Positions 32,651 through 45,471 of a DNA stretch of 53,951 bases are shown one piece after another (the stretch's first letter is position 1; each line of letters opens with the position of its first letter). Origin of the DNA: Chara braunii (taxonomy: Eukaryota; Streptophyta; Charophyceae; Charales; Characeae); NCBI GenBank assembly GCA_003427395.1, contig BFEA01000444.1, forward strand, positions 438,018 through 491,968, given 5' to 3'. Both the position numbers and the translations under genes were made by a program. The notes beneath the pieces were generated by a model. That model saw only the letters and a list, made by a program, of their open reading frames with translations. It made no database searches and had not been told where the DNA came from.

Positions 32651-35600
32651 TCACCAGTTTGCCTTCACTACCCAGGTGTCCTCGAACCACTTAGTCGAGC
32701 AACCTTGTCCCTTCCTCATCCAATCTGCTTGAATAATCCTTCTCAATGACATTTTGAACATTCCTCTAATCTCCTTGTTTGTCATCTCCTTGTTATCGAA
32801 TATTCGTAGGTTCCTCTCTTTCCAAATAGCCTCACAGCCAACCGCAGGAACCACTTGGGCGATGTAACCCCATCCTTGCCTGGGATTCAAAGAGTCTGGA
32901 ATTCCACCCAACAGTACCCAAATTCGATTCCAGTCTAGACAGTTATCAGTGAGTTCAGACCAGAAATTATGCCACCAGTCCCAAACCCGCTTCGAGGCTG
33001 GGCAATCATACCACAAATGCGTGATGGACTCATATGCCCAACTACATCTTTTACAAGTCATTTCCACATTCATTCCATGTTGCTTAGGTTTACTGCCGAG
33101 GGAGTGGCCAGTAAGGAGAGCAGCCATGGGTTAACTGTCAGTCTTAGGTTCGGAGCCTTGGCCAGTTGTCCCCAGCATCAGGTCAAGGCTTTCTCGACTG
33201 TGGGATAGTCACAGTCAAGAACCTGACACCATCTCATTGTAGCTACATTAAGCGGAGTACAGGCAGGGGTCTGAAGCTTATATCCCAAATCTGCAGAGTA
33301 CGATGAAAGGGGGAGAACTTCCCCTTTTGGGCCTTCCCCGTTCCAGCCCCACATTTAGGATCCAGGCGGAGGCTAGAGATTGGGAGTCCATATGCACATA
33401 CGTTACAGGTCCAATTCCCGTCCTCATCCTGAAATTCCCGCACCCGGATTTGGGTCAGGCCTGAAGTAAGAAGGGGGCGAGTGGCATCAACTTGTAGCAC
33501 CAGTTGACTAGGGTGGTCACTTTATACCCCAGTCCAGAGTTGGAAGGATCTCTTTCCGTCACAGTCAATATGCTCCAGTTTCTAGAAGGAATTTAAAGTG
33601 GTTGGATCCTGGCTAGTATACCAAGTCCCGGGAGGGTGTACCCCTTCCGGACTTAAGAGAAATTTCCATTGCTCTGGAATCACGTTGATAAGGTTTTCCC
33701 TGCGTTCTTCGACATGCCGTACCGCCCCCAATTGGGTTCTAAGTTTCGATGGCAGCAGCCATCTATTCTTAAAAGCGTTCCAAATATTAGCAATCCTTAG
33801 TACTCTTCTCTCAATCCAGTAGCGTCCGAAGCTAGCATTTGCTGAATCTGCTGCAAACCAGCCGTTGTCGGGTTTCCTGATGGACGGATTTTCGAACAGA
33901 GGTTGCAACAGGATTTCGGCTTTTGTAATGGGTTGTAACCACGTATTTGGCTGTACCTTTTTCCAGGCTCGTATGATAGTTTTCCACAGGTCCGAACCAA
34001 TTAATCTGTTCTGATATGAGGGGAGTAATAAGCAAATCCACGCATCCGATGGTCTCGCCAAGTTCCATTCCATTGCCACAATGGATTCAGCCATGGAGAT
34101 CCAATGGGCTTCCTCATGAGACATGATCGCCTGAGTGACCCAGCGGGCCAACATGGCGAGGCTCTTACGGTATGGGTCGATCATTCCCAACCCCCCCTCT
34201 TCCTTGGTAAAGCATAATAGATCCCAAGCTACCTTTGACAAAAAACCATCGTTGTCCCCAACATACGGATTCCATATAAACCTTACCGTTTTTTTACGGA
34301 TAGTTGTACACAGAGGCTTTCCTAGGGGCCTTACCGCTGCCGCAAACCACAGTAAGGCGAACAAGGCCCCATTGATCACCATTGCACGACGTATCAAAGA
34401 AAGGTGTGGGGCTTTTCCCCAAATGGAGGCTCTCTGCAGGATTCTTTACAGTAAGATACCTTCCTGATCCACTGTACACGTAAGTAGAGATACCTGCACC
34501 CTTAGAAATCTCTCAGACTCTCTCGCAAGTATGCGCTTCATTTTTCAGTTTACCACTGGTGTTAAGGAGTCTGGAAAAAAAAAAACAGACTTTGACCAAT
34601 TCACAGACGCTTTAGAAAGAAACGAATACATCAATGCACTGTTTTAAGGCTGACATAGAAGATGGCGTATTCTCAGAAATTGCAAATAGGTCATCCGCTA
34701 AGGCTTTAACTTGGCAATGAGACATTCATGTAGTAAGACCTTTGATCTGTGGGTTCCCCCTGATATTGCATAACAGATTCTCTATTTGAAGCACAAATAG
34801 AAGAGAAGTCAATGGACAACCCTGTCTCAAAGATTTAGTTAAGGTAAAGGATTCAGAGAGGTGGCGATTTACCATTACTGATGTCGTGGAAAGGGAATAA
34901 AGAGCGACGACCCAGTTACACAAGTTTTTCCCAAATCCCACATGTCTAAGCGTGGTGAGTACATACGTCCAATTTACCTTATCGTATGTTTTTTCCAAGT
35001 CAAGCATAAGGATCGAGGTATTGGCATTTGTGTTCCCCACTATCTCCAGGGCTTCAATTGCTGTCACGATATTATCGAAGATCGACCAACCTTGTACAAA
35101 GGCCACTTGATCTTTGTCAACTAGCGCAGGTAGGTACCTTCCCAGTCGACGTGCCAAAACTTTGGCTAACAATTTATACGAAACGTTAAGTACAAAAATG
35201 AGGCTCTAGTTCCAGATCTCTGAACGATCCCCTTTCTTATATAATAACGATATTATTCCGTTTCGCATGCTCTTAGATAGTTCTCCTCCCTTTAGGATTT
35301 GGTTGTTTAAATTCACCAACTCTTCTTTAAACGAGTCCCAAATTGCCAAGTAAACCTCCACAGGGAGACCATCGTCTCCCGGTGCTTTGCCATGTATCAT
35401 TGAACGAAGGGCTTTCCCTGCCTCTTCTGAGGTTATTGGTCGGTCCATGTCAAGTCTGCCATACTTAGGCAATCTAGCCTTGAACAAAGCCCGATGGTTA
35501 GAGCCTTCTGATAGGTCCATAATAATGTCCTCATCCGGTCTCCTGGTAGTGAGAATATCTTGGTAATATAGAGCCGCATAGGAAGTCATTTGTGTACAGT

Positions 35601-36815
35601 CATGGGTCAGAGGCTGACCTTAATCGAACGGATGTATTAACTCACTCATGGGTTGGGACTGACATTTAGGCAGTAGCTTTTGAAGGGATTCACGGGTCAT
35701 GCGGTCGTAGACAACTATGCCCTTGACTTTCAGTCGCTCTGCCTAGGCGTCTGATTGTTCCTGTTGGAACATATCCCAATCTGCCATTAGTTTTTTCCTC
35801 TTGTTACTCCATACCAGGTTAGAAATGGGGTGTAAGCCCATGCGGAGCTCAACATATTCCACTTTTTTCCTCAGGTTGTCTTCGTACTGCCTATTCTTTA
35901 CTGCAAGAATTATTGAGAAAATACTTAAGTGTTTCGAAAATATCCACGAGTCCGATTCCCACCATGTTGCTTTGGAGTCAAAGGTGTTAATCGTATTTTT
36001 CCAATCTGACCAAAAGCGGTGCATCCAATCAATGATACCTGGGTCTTTCAAGATCCGGGTATTTAGCCAGAAGTATCCTGGCTCTCGATCGATCCCTTGA
36101 ACAGTGAAAGAGGCGACAAGAGGCTTATGGTCCGAGATGGGGTTTGAGAGTTCTTCTACGTTCACTATAGCAAGCCAAACTTCGAGAGAGAAAAAAAAAA
36201 ATCCAGTTTTTTCCTTATACAACCTTTATCCTTGCGGACATTGGAGACCCATGTATATCTTGGCTCGCCAGGGTGAAGTAAACTGAAAGGTTCAACCAGG
36301 TCCAACTCAGACATTAACTCGATAAGCTTAATAACGTCATTACCACCTCTGACAACCTCTTGTCTGTCCAAGGTGGTATTCCAATCACCTGTCAGGATCA
36401 GGTTATCGCCTTCTGGGGTGAACAGAGGGATATGATAAAAAAAGATTGCCCGCTCCGAACAACTTGTGGGGTCATAGACTGTAAAAATTACCCAATCTTG
36501 TTGATTGATACAAATTTTGATCCAAGCCCACCTTCCCCACAAGTCCGCGCAAAAGTCCACGATCTCAACATCAAGGCATGTATGGATCAGAATGGCGACC
36601 CCTCCTTTAGAACCTCTGACCGGCGACCAGATCTGAGGACCATCCCACCACTGCCCCAACTCCATAACTCTTTCTTTTGACAGTTTCGTTTCCTGTAAGC
36701 AAAGAATATCAATCCTGCATTCGTGCATCCAACTTTTTAAACGTTGTTTCTTATCCCTCTCATTTGAATCACCTAACCCACAAATATTCCACGTCGCAAC
36801 CCTAAGCCTGCCCAT
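32651..36815 (-). pseudogene. LINE ORF2: endonuclease, reverse transcriptase, zf-RVT
   Basis: Start MGRLRVATWNICGLG. Endonuclease residues visible are ATWNICGL, LCLQETKL, LTGDWNTTLD, PRYTWVSN and, after a frameshift in an A-run at about 36190, SDHKPLV. RT motifs are VAFVQGWSIFDNI, LMLDLEKTYDKVNW (motif A), LRQGCPLTSLLF (motif B) and ALADDLFAIS (ADD box, YADD-like), then EEGGLGMIDPYRKS. The C terminus has a zf-RVT motif (CKRCSWAYESITHLWYDC) and AIWKERNLRIF. In-frame stops near 35755, 35630, 35205 and 34725 and further breaks at 33100-33580 inactivate it. The protein would nick target DNA and copy LINE RNA in place. Confidence 0.9.
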
Positions 36816-38892
36816 TCATCCAGGTTGTCCCAGGTATTTGGATCTGGGAGGAGCTCCCACCTGGGTTGTTTTCCAATGGCCATGACTCCGTCAGAGCTTG
36901 TTTCACAAAGGAGGCATTCAGTTTCTTCTCCTTGCCCAACTTGGAGTTCAGCTCGTGCAAAAACTCTGCCGCCAGGTTCGAGGTGATCATGATCCTGCGG
37001 AGGTCAACACGCTTGTCTTCCAAGAACCAGGAGAAAAGGATAAGTCGAAGGCCTTCCTTCTCCAAAAAGTCGAGTTGGCCAGGGAGAAAATGTGTGTCAA
37101 AAAGTGGCGAAAAATTTAGCACGATTACCAGAAATATCAATAATGAAGCGAGGCATAGATATTTCCTCAATAATACAGAAGGCGAATTTGTTTTGGAAGA
37201 GAGAGCGCGCAAGGGTCTCGGCAGCACGGGGCATGGGCGACTCTGGACAAGACATACTCAGAAAGGTCAAGATGCCATCCGGACTATTCCAAGAAATTAT
37301 CCACAGGGCCTCCCTCACGGCAGTACATACAATTGGAATGAGCTTGGTTTCGATACAACTCTGTGCTTTGGACAAAGATTCCATCCGACCTCGCCCTGTT
37401 TTTTGCTTACCTGTTGCCCCTAATGGGTTTTGGCTGCTAGAAGGAAGAGAGCCTTTTGTGGAACTTCCGGAGGCTTCCGCCCGAAGGCCATCGACCGGGA
37501 TATCTACCCCGCTCTCTCCGCTGACTCGACGTTGCTTGATGGGGGACTCTCCCCTGACGTAGCTTTGAGAATGGGCAACACCCCCCTGGGGGGGTGTAAG
37601 AGTTCCTCCTCCTGGCGGTGAAGGAAGGCCAGCTTGGTCGTATCCCCACGACATGAACGCATGGATATTCGCATATGATGGACTTGCTCCTAGCGATGAA
37701 CTTGGTGGAGGCATGCCTTGTTGATGCTGAAGAAAGGGGTGCGGCGGTAGATTTTGGAAGTATGAAGCCCAAGCCAAGTTTATGGTCGGGTTGGCGACGC
37801 CTTGGTTGGGGAGAAGATTCCCCCCCACTCCTTGTGGCTGGCCTGGGGAGAAGGTTGGGTTAACCCGCAGGGTAGAACCCCCTGGGGCACTTGACGCTGT
37901 AGCTTCGTTGACCCCTTGATTTACAACTTGTTGAGTAGCCGTTCCTGGCGGTCTAAGCACTCCTTGGTAGGGCTGATGCGATCCCCTCGTCCCTGAGTTT
38001 GCCGATGCTTGTGGCCGAGCGGAGGTAGTTCGTCCTTGGTTCCTTCGTTCAGGTCTACGACACCTATCCTCCGAGTGAAAGAAGGTTCGACATCTTTTGC
38101 ACCACTCTATTTCTGCATTCACCATTCTCACTTCCAACTCATCGCCTTGATGGGTTTCTACCCATATCTTATCCTTTATGTTCTCCTTGCAGCTTGCGTC
38201 AATATCGAAACAAATGTTGACAAGCTTCGGATCTTCTTCGTCTGCTTCAGGTTGATATCTCTTCAAGATCTTCCCGATTGCTCGCTCCATGTGCGTATGC
38301 AGGAAACCATTTCCCCCAAGGGGACTCCCACTGCCACTACCCAGAAGACGTTATCATCGATGGTCCTTCGCCAATCTCTCACTTCCGCTCGTGTCATCCA
38401 TGGTTTAAATTCCGTGCGATACGTAGTACCTGCCAAGTCGATGAAGTCGGATCTCTTGGTTAGCATCCAATCGGTAACTTCCTGAGATCTTGGGACGTAC
38501 GAGACCACGTTCGGGCTTTCGACCTTAATTCTACCCCTTTTGAATTCCGCACCAAAGGTGTCGTCACTTATCCAGCCGTCCTCATACGCCCTGATAACAT
38601 CTTCCTTGACTCTTTTTGGTAGGAAGCGGGCCCCATCCCTGAAGATAACAGTCACCGTTCTTCGCTTCAGCCATTTCACTTTTATTTTGTCCACTGTGTT
38701 ATTTAAGACAAACTTCACCTCTCTTCCTGAAACCTCCATCGTCCCTCCGTCAATCTCTTCCGGAATGATACCCTCTTCATAACATGCTCTTACCATCTCC
38801 ATCACCCTTTCTTCTTCCAGTCTATAATCCGTTGGAACCTGTGCTCTGGCATCGCCTGACCCTTGTGGAGGGGGGGGTGGTTCCGTTTCCAT
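36802..38892 (-). pseudogene. LINE ORF1, RNA-binding, CCHC knuckle
   Basis: Start METEPPPPPQGSG. The first 200 residues form a globular domain (VKWLKRRTVTVIFRDGARFL and VFWVVAVGVPLG) like those ahead of knuckles in plant LINE ORF1 proteins. After a frameshift at about 38280 come LVNICFDIDASCKENIKDKI and the knuckle CKRCRTFFHSEDRC (CX2CX4HX4C), then a Pro/Gly/Gln-rich linker. After a second frameshift near 37100 the C-terminal part continues (FLHELNSKLGKEKKLNASFV) to a stop at 36802. The stop lies 14 bases inside the start of ORF2, suggesting coupled translation in the intact element. It presumably coated LINE RNA. Confidence 0.85.
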
Positions 38893-38990
38893 CCTGAGAC
38901 AGAAGTCCTACTTACCAGTTTACACTTTTCCGGGCTACTTACTTCGCCCTCCTTGCTCTACCCACTAACTTGTTAACTCAACTTGTTCTC

Positions 38991-40405
38991 GGCGACAGGT
39001 GGGCGGCGGCCAAATCTGACCACTGGCACCATCAACTATGGCTAGGCCATAGGTCTTCATAGAGACGAACGACAGTGAGGTGTCACCTGCGATGGTAGTT
39101 CCTTGGTGGAGCCGACATCGCTGGCCAGGCCTGCCGAACCCGCAAGCAGCGCTAGGGCAGAGTGCTAACACACCAGAGCTAACGCTGAAACGCCGCCCCC
39201 CACCCTCGAATAACCGAACATCATTTTCAGAAGCGTTTTCTGACCGCCCTGCTCTAGAGTAACTGCAGAGGTGCCGCGCCCTTGAAAATGCGTGTTTCAA
39301 GAGTAGTTTAACGAGGCCCATAGGGCACATGATACATAATCGCTGATCCACCGCTCCCCTTTGCTGACGCCAAAAAACCCCTCGCCCTGGCTGCGTCCCC
39401 ACTCTTTGCGTGGTATATAAACTCGTCACGCGCGAGGGGGCAAGAGCGATGATTTGGCCGGATTTGGCGACACTATGAGGTATGGGTTGTTTATCGAGGT
39501 AGCCACAAGCGAGGGTCTGCTGGGTTCTGCGGGGACGTAGCCAGAAGCTGGAGCCGTTGATGACCCTCGGCTGACGGTTTGGCCGGAGGGACGCCCAGCG
39601 TTGATTCAGAGGTTCGGAATAGCAACCAACGGTGGCCGTTCAATTCACGACGCCAGAAGACGACACCGTGAGAGCGGGCCGCTAAGGCGGTCAGTCGGCG
39701 AATGTGACCGTTGGGACAGAGCAGTGGGCTTTTGTTTTTTGTTTTTGTTTTTTTTTTCCAGCGGTGGGCTTCTTGCTCTGCTCTGCTGCCCTGCTCACTC
39801 GCGCCGCCAAACTTGGCGGACGGACCCGTTGGGCGAGGAGAGGGGTGAGAGGGTCCGCCCGGTGCGGCCGGATGGCCCCGTCGTCTGTTCGACTACTAAA
39901 TCGAGACCCGTTGGACGAGGGGAGGGGTGAGAGGGTTCGCTCGCTGCCGCCCATCCGGTAGAGCCTGGAGTGCAATATTCCTGTGGGTACACACACGACG
40001 TCTACACCGCTACTTATTGGGCAGCGCATTCGGATTTTTTGGTGGAAGCGAGAATCTTGAGATCGGCGGTGCGGCAGTCCAATTTCACTTGTTCTCTTAT
40101 GCCTCTCATCCCTTCGAAAACGCCACGGATCTCGTGAGTTGGTGTTGTCCTGGTTAGCTTCGTGAGTTAAAACTGTGCTGGTTATATATTGGTTGAGGCA
40201 TGCGTAGTAGTGTTCCACAGCTTTTCTGATTTCGATTGACGGCCGCAGGATATTGGCTGTGGTAGACAGCGTGGGCGCTCGGCGCAGTGAACGAACACTG
40301 GTCTTGGTGCTGGGCACTTTCATCGTAGTGGGTATTTTGGAGCACGTCGAGTGAACAGGATCCGGGTCTTCTTCCACGTGGTCGGAGTTTTTAACACCAG
40401 CAACC
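38991..40405 (+). other. H2A.X upstream region
   Basis: No gene recognised. TATATAAA lies at 39414-39421 and TATATAT at 40183-40189; CCAAT elements occur at 40079-40083 (+) and as ATTGG near 40016. An 82-bp spaced duplication (39823-39858 and 39905-39940, GACCCGTTGGRCGAGGRGAG) lies between. Long minus-strand frames here look like antisense shadows. Confidence 0.4.
40183..40189 (+). promoter_or_regulatory. Possible TATA box of H2A.X
   Basis: TATATAT about 217 bases before the start codon, with a CCAAT sequence about 100 bases upstream and a near-match to the plant histone octamer (CACGGATC, 40124-40131). This is motif evidence only. The TATATAAA at 39414 is an alternative if the 5' UTR is long or spliced. 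Confidence 0.3.
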
Positions 40406-43400
40406 ATGAGTTCGGGAGGTGGCTCTGGCAGGGGCAAGGGCAGGGGCACTAAGTCTGTATCGCGCTCGCAGAAGGCTGGACTGCAGTTTCCCGTCGGTCG
40501 AATTGGTGAGTTGCTTATTCTTAAACTGGCCTGTTGAATCGAATCCATGTCTTGATGTTTCTCTCTTTCTGAAATTGAATCCATGTCTTGATGTATCTTT
40601 CTTTCTGAATCCGCTCTTGCCGTGTCTTTCTTTCCTTATGTCGTTACTGATAAGCGCGTGCGTTGAACTGGGGTTAGGGTTTATTGCGAACGTGAGGTTT
40701 GGCCCATGAGATCGATCTGCTTCTAGCGTCGTGTTGTGGGTTGAGATTTGTGAAATGTATTTTCATTCTATTACCGAGTAGTACCCTTGATTGGCGTTTT
40801 TCGCGGAGCAATTCGTAGAATGCATTCTCTTCTGTGTAGATATGCGCTGGTCGTCTCGAGAATGGTCAAGGATGTTGCAGTGCTCGAACAAGGAAGATGG
40901 CGGTTGAATGCGTGTGCCAATTGCGTTTTCTCTCGGCGGGATCGTACGAGTCGTCCAGCAGTCGTGCATTGCGCGTAACGTGTGCTGAATCTAGCTGTTT
41001 GTAGGAGTCGGAACCATCGCTGAGTGATTTTGCCATACGCGTGCTGTAGAAGTTTTTTTTTTCGTGTGGAGTCATGGAGGGGCTAAGTGGTCGTCTTGTG
41101 CCTCGTGGTGGCGTTTATTGTGCGGCAGAATTAGTGCGGATTGTGCGGTGTTCCGTCTGCCGCTGTCGTATCGTAAAACGGAGACATTTCTTCCGGAAAG
41201 AGGGTATGCTTATGTTTCATACAGGATTTACTATTTGATTTTCGCTTTCGATTGATTTGGATGCGTCCTTTATTCCCAATATGCAACGTGTATTTCGCAA
41301 GGAATTGGTAGAAGATGGAACTTGCGAAAAGTGAATATGAGTGTTTAGGTGTGGTCCCTTTGTGTTGATGTTCGGCCTTACTATCGGGATGGGCTCAAGC
41401 GCGCGACCTTATGAGATAGCTTTTGTTTTTCGACATTCGTTGTGAGAGAAGCACGACTCGATCGACGCAAATAGTGGCGTGGAGTCTAAGGCGGGTTATC
41501 TATCGTATCGACATGTCACGTGGTGTTTTTTAGGGTTTCGGCCTAATATTTGCTTCTGGTGTCTTTTTGGGGCATTCTTGATATCTAAGTATCGTGCTCG
41601 AGGAGTGTTTTCGTCGATCTATGTATCGTGCTCGAGGAGTGTTTTCGTCGATCTATGTATCGTGCTCGAGGATGGACTCCACTTGGCGCGTATCCCGATC
41701 GTTCTTGAACAATTGGATACACGTTTTCGAATTCACGTAGCTATGCGCTCTGATATTTTTGTGACAGTATATATGTGACAATAGTTTCTGTTTCTTCCCG
41801 GTAGTCCGCTTGCTTGCCCTCGGAGTTAAGGCGCCGAGGTCCTCGGGATCAGGACCGTGCCCGTCGTCACATACAGTACTTCCGGAAAGACTGTCATGCC
41901 GCTGTAATATGACCCCTCGAAATACTGCAGTGCGCCATTTCGTCCACGGCGGTTTTCGGAGCTCCACAGTCGATCGACCGTGCACATCGTCACATGTTAT
42001 CCGTAAACATTACTGAGAACGGGTTAAAACGAGAACGCGTCCTCGGGATCGGGGCCGTGCCCGTCGTCACATACAGTATTACTGGAAAAAACACTCGGAT
42101 TTCAGTCTGCATCGCAGACGGGACTGCCGGCCGGGAAGTGGCAGAAATGGTGTATTGCGTGTCAGAGATGCGTAAGAGGTGCGGGCGACGGTTGTTATAA
42201 ATTTAGAGTATTACAGTATGATAATTGTGGCGAAGGGCTGAGAAAGCTCGCTCAGATCATACCGTTTGGAGATCCGCGGCGTGGTGCCGAGGGTCTTTCA
42301 CTAAGTGTCCGAGGAGCTCGAAATTGGTGACGCTAAGTGTCCTCTAAACAATCGTCGCAGATGTGAAATCTGGGGTGGTTGAGGTCGACGACATGTTCAT
42401 TTCTCCAGAGTCGTCGATGACATGGTGACTTCGTCTTTGCGTATTAGTCGTTTGGCTGGTCGATGGGCCTTGGCTCTCTGTCAGTGGTGTGATTGTGGCA
42501 AACTAATTGCCGAGATTCTTGGCTCGACTTGCACGTGAATGCTGTGAAGTGGAATGGTATTTACTGTATTTCACTGGGCGCTTGAAGTACGACGTGGAAC
42601 TGACATGTCAAGTAACGTGTTCGATGAGGTAAGAGGCATGTTGGGTCGTGTAGATGCACGACCCATGCTGCCGTTCGTCACCTCCCGTTATTGGCCACTC
42701 GTTAATGGGATTTCTGTGCCACGGGTTTGTCGACAGTCTCGTTAGAGCAAGCTGCGCTTCGCCGCGTTCTCGCGTCTCTTGAGGTACACTTTTCGTGTCG
42801 GGCTGGAGGCTTGTGTGCATCTTCCCTATTTTCCCGAATAGTCTGGTGGGTTGAATATCAAGAGTCTTTCGTTAGCCTGTTTGGAGATTAATATACCTAC
42901 CGTATTTGCGTTGCTTGTAAGCGATCGATACTGGCTAGTTGAAAGAGTCGTTGTCTCTTGGCGTTGTGTTTAAAGGTTGCATTTGTTGTACGTTCGCGGA
43001 ATCAGCTGCCCGTCTCCTCCATTTCGTGTACATGTGGGTGCCGCGTCATTATCTGACATGATGATTGTGTCTGTCGTGCTGTTGTGACTTGCAGCGAGGT
43101 ACTTGAAAGCAGGGAAGTATGCTGAAAGAGTTGGAGCTGGAGCACCTGTGTACTTGGCTGCCGTTATGGAGTACCTGGCTGCAGAAGTTCTCGAGCTGGC
43201 GGGTAATGCTGCGAGAGATAACAAGAAGACGAGAATTGTTCCCCGGCATATTCAGCTGGCCATCAGGAACGACGAGGAGTTGAGCAAGCTTCTCGGGCAA
43301 GTAACGATTGCCGCCGGTGGTGTTCTGCCCAACATCCACTCCGTTCTTTTACCGAAGAAAACGGCGAAAGGCGATGGGAAGGGCGATATGGGAACGGGCC

Positions 43401-43417
43401 CGTCGCAGGAATTTTGA
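40406..43417 (+). CDS. H2A.X: Histone H2A.X, two coding exons
   Basis: Coding exons are 40406-40505 (33 codons plus 1 base) and 43095-43417, joined across a GT-AG intron (donor GTGAG at 40506, acceptor TTGCAG ending at 43094). The junction restores [20 protein letters not shown], the start of the histone fold. The 140-residue product has a Gly/Arg/Lys/Ser-rich tail ([15 protein letters not shown]), the H2A signature [10 protein letters not shown], the acidic-patch region [51 protein letters not shown], and ends in SQEF. That C terminus is the SQ(E/D)-hydrophobic motif of H2A.X, whose Ser is phosphorylated at DNA breaks. It is a nucleosome core component. The start is set by CAACCATGAG and alignment. 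The intron position also occurs in land-plant H2A genes (from memory). No metazoan-type 3' stem-loop is seen, so a polyadenylated message is likely. Confidence 0.96.
40506..43094 (+). other. H2A.X intron, 2589 bp
   Basis: Long for a histone gene. It contains a 34-bp tandem repeat (41589-41680, 2.6 copies, core GTATCGTGCTCGAGGAGTGT) and a roughly 55-bp segment repeated 200 bp apart (41838-41892 and 42038-42092, core CGTGCCCGTCGTCACATACA). No gene within. Confidence 0.85.
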
Positions 43418-45399
43418 GGTGTTTCGTTAGCCTTCAACCGTTTTAAATGTCGGCAGGCATCATGGATGGGAGTGCGCCATCCTCCTTTAGGTCATTGAAT
43501 AATGCTCATCCTACAGCTTCTAGTTCTTCCGGCCCCTATCTCGTAACGAACATGCAAACTCGAAGCCGATTTCAGAGCGCCGCTTTTATTTGCGTTAATA
43601 TGGGTTTAATAATAATGTTCGACGCGAGGTTCGGGATCTAGGCGAAGAGTAGCTGTCGTCTGTAGGAATAACATTATCCAAATACCTTTACATTTCTGAA
43701 TACCAGTGGACAATCGGTTTCTGTTTTGTCCTGGTGGGTCGTTTTTTTTCCTGGATTGAACGAAAACGTTGAAGAAAGCCACCAGCGCGTGAAGTATCTC
43801 ACACTGAGGTGGGGTGAAGATGGCGACCGTTAAGGAGGGTCTCGCGGATGATGGGCTTGGCGCGAGATTATCGACGACAATACGGTGGTCTAGTTTTGAC
43901 CGGTTTTTTCTTGTTCGTGTTTTCCGTGCGGGCCATATGATTTGCCGTCCATGAGGGCATTCCCCAAGGCGTTGTGCTTCAAGTATAGGTTTCCATGCTG
44001 TTGGGGCTGCTGCTCTCTGATGGATTGGTGTGTACCTTTAGCGTGGCGGAGGTTGAGTGTTAAGTAGAGGCAGGTTTGCCTACCTTTCGGATCTCGATTT
44101 CTCCAGTGGGTAGGTGTGCATGCACTCTTTGGGTGGTGGTGTTGGAGTCGAGTAAGGGCAAGTGAAGAAAAATTCTCAAGAATTAAGGCCACTTTGAATG
44201 TATGGATTTGGTCAGTTTGAACTGTGTGGATGTGTGACAGCCACTGTGAGTCTGGCAATCTGTGGGGTGAGCGGCAGAGGTTTGATATGACAAGCCTGCC
44301 ATTGTGAAAGATTTTATTCTGCTCCGTGCTCGAAATGCGAGAAACGTTTGGCAGTCGGAAAAGAGAGATTACGTTTCGCAGTTCCATTGGGGAAAAGTGA
44401 AATGCGCCAGCAGTTTGCGCACACGCTGATTCCAATTCTGTCACGGAATTTTGCCGATTCCTATTACGGTCCTGACGGATTGAATCGAGTATCTCCGTGG
44501 CTCTGTCAAAGTAGTGTTGTGAATACTGTTGCGAAATGGATTTTGGTGGCAATTCTGATAATGATTTGAAGGAGTTTCTTTTTGGGGCTGTCCAAAGTGT
44601 CGAGGTTTTGTTTTTGTTGGCTCTTTATTTATTCCCCGTTTTTCTCTCTCCATCGTGATCTCATCGTGTATTCTTCCTAGATAAATCATTGTAAGTCTTC
44701 GCTTTGCCCTCCTGTGTGCCACCAATTCATGGTGTAGATTGATACGATGGGCGTTACTTATTTTTGTGATCTGGTTATCGGAGATGACAAGGTTCACCAC
44801 GCGAAACACGCCTGTTTGTTGCCGAGCGGCAAACGAGGCCTAAATGCTCCGACCTATTTTCTGAGTTCTCTCTCTCCACAACTCCCCTTCTGATTTTCGC
44901 CGTGTTCACGTCGACGTCGGAGGGGTGCTTGCAAGTCAGATGCCTTCTCCTACGCGGTAATGGTAAAGCTCCGTTGAAAACGTTTTTGGGTGAATTTGGA
45001 ATTTGTTAGCCCTTCATGGCGACGTGTGTGCCACCTTGGAGAATGGCTCCGGCGTCATTGGATTATTACTACTATACCTCGTTGCTGCGGCACTGAGCCT
45101 TAGTGCATAGAAAGTGGCCTCTCTGTCACAAGCATTCGCTAAGCAACCCTCGTTTCACTCCGGCTTGCTCGCTTGCCCTTTTCCGAGGGGGAAGTACGGG
45201 TGTCCTCGGTCACTTGATTTTCCATGTATACTTCAACCGGTTCTACAGCTGGAAAGACCACTTACTATCGTCCAATCGGAAAGGGTAGGGAACTTTGTAT
45301 ATTTCAAATGCAGTGCATATGTGCTGTCTGTCTCGCTTCCTGCAGTCTCCCTCCGTTTCCATCGTGCTCAGGTATCTTTTCCAAAGCTCCTGCGACGAA
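43418..45399. other. H2A.X 3' flank, no further gene supported
   Basis: AT-rich stretches near 43600-43690 could carry the poly(A) signal. A 220-codon minus frame (43890-44552) has no recognised motif and ordinary composition; I treat it as unproven. Confidence 0.4.
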
Positions 45400-45471
45400 T
45401 ATCCCGCACAACCTTGGCCGGCAGTGCGTTTCTCGACACAACAACAATCGTTTGAAAGGTTGTGCGGGATA
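45400..45471. repeat. 16-bp perfect inverted repeat
   Basis: TATCCCGCACAACCTT (45400-45415) and its exact complement (45456-45471), with a 40-base spacer. Confidence 0.9.

Larger units (their letters stand above)
31326..38990 (-). mobile_element. Near-complete LINE (L1-type), about 7.6 kb
   Basis: The minus strand reads: short 5' UTR (to 38893), ORF1 (38892-36802), ORF2 (36815-32651), a 3' UTR of about 1.3 kb, and a poly(A) tail (T24 at 31326-31349 on the plus strand). ORF2 has the L1-type order endonuclease, reverse transcriptase, zf-RVT. The 5' boundary is approximate. No target-site duplication was found by eye. The 3' UTR has two loose repeats around GACGGA.TA..T (32380-32500) and the hairpin motif shared with other LINE tails (31501-31525). 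Confidence 0.88.

Noticed and set aside
39691-40584. 297-codon minus-strand frame over the H2A.X promoter and first exon
   Set aside because: It is antisense to a certain gene, has low-information Arg/Ser/Pro composition and no motif.
43094-43440. Minus-strand frames over H2A.X exon 2
   Set aside because: Shadows of the histone coding sequence.
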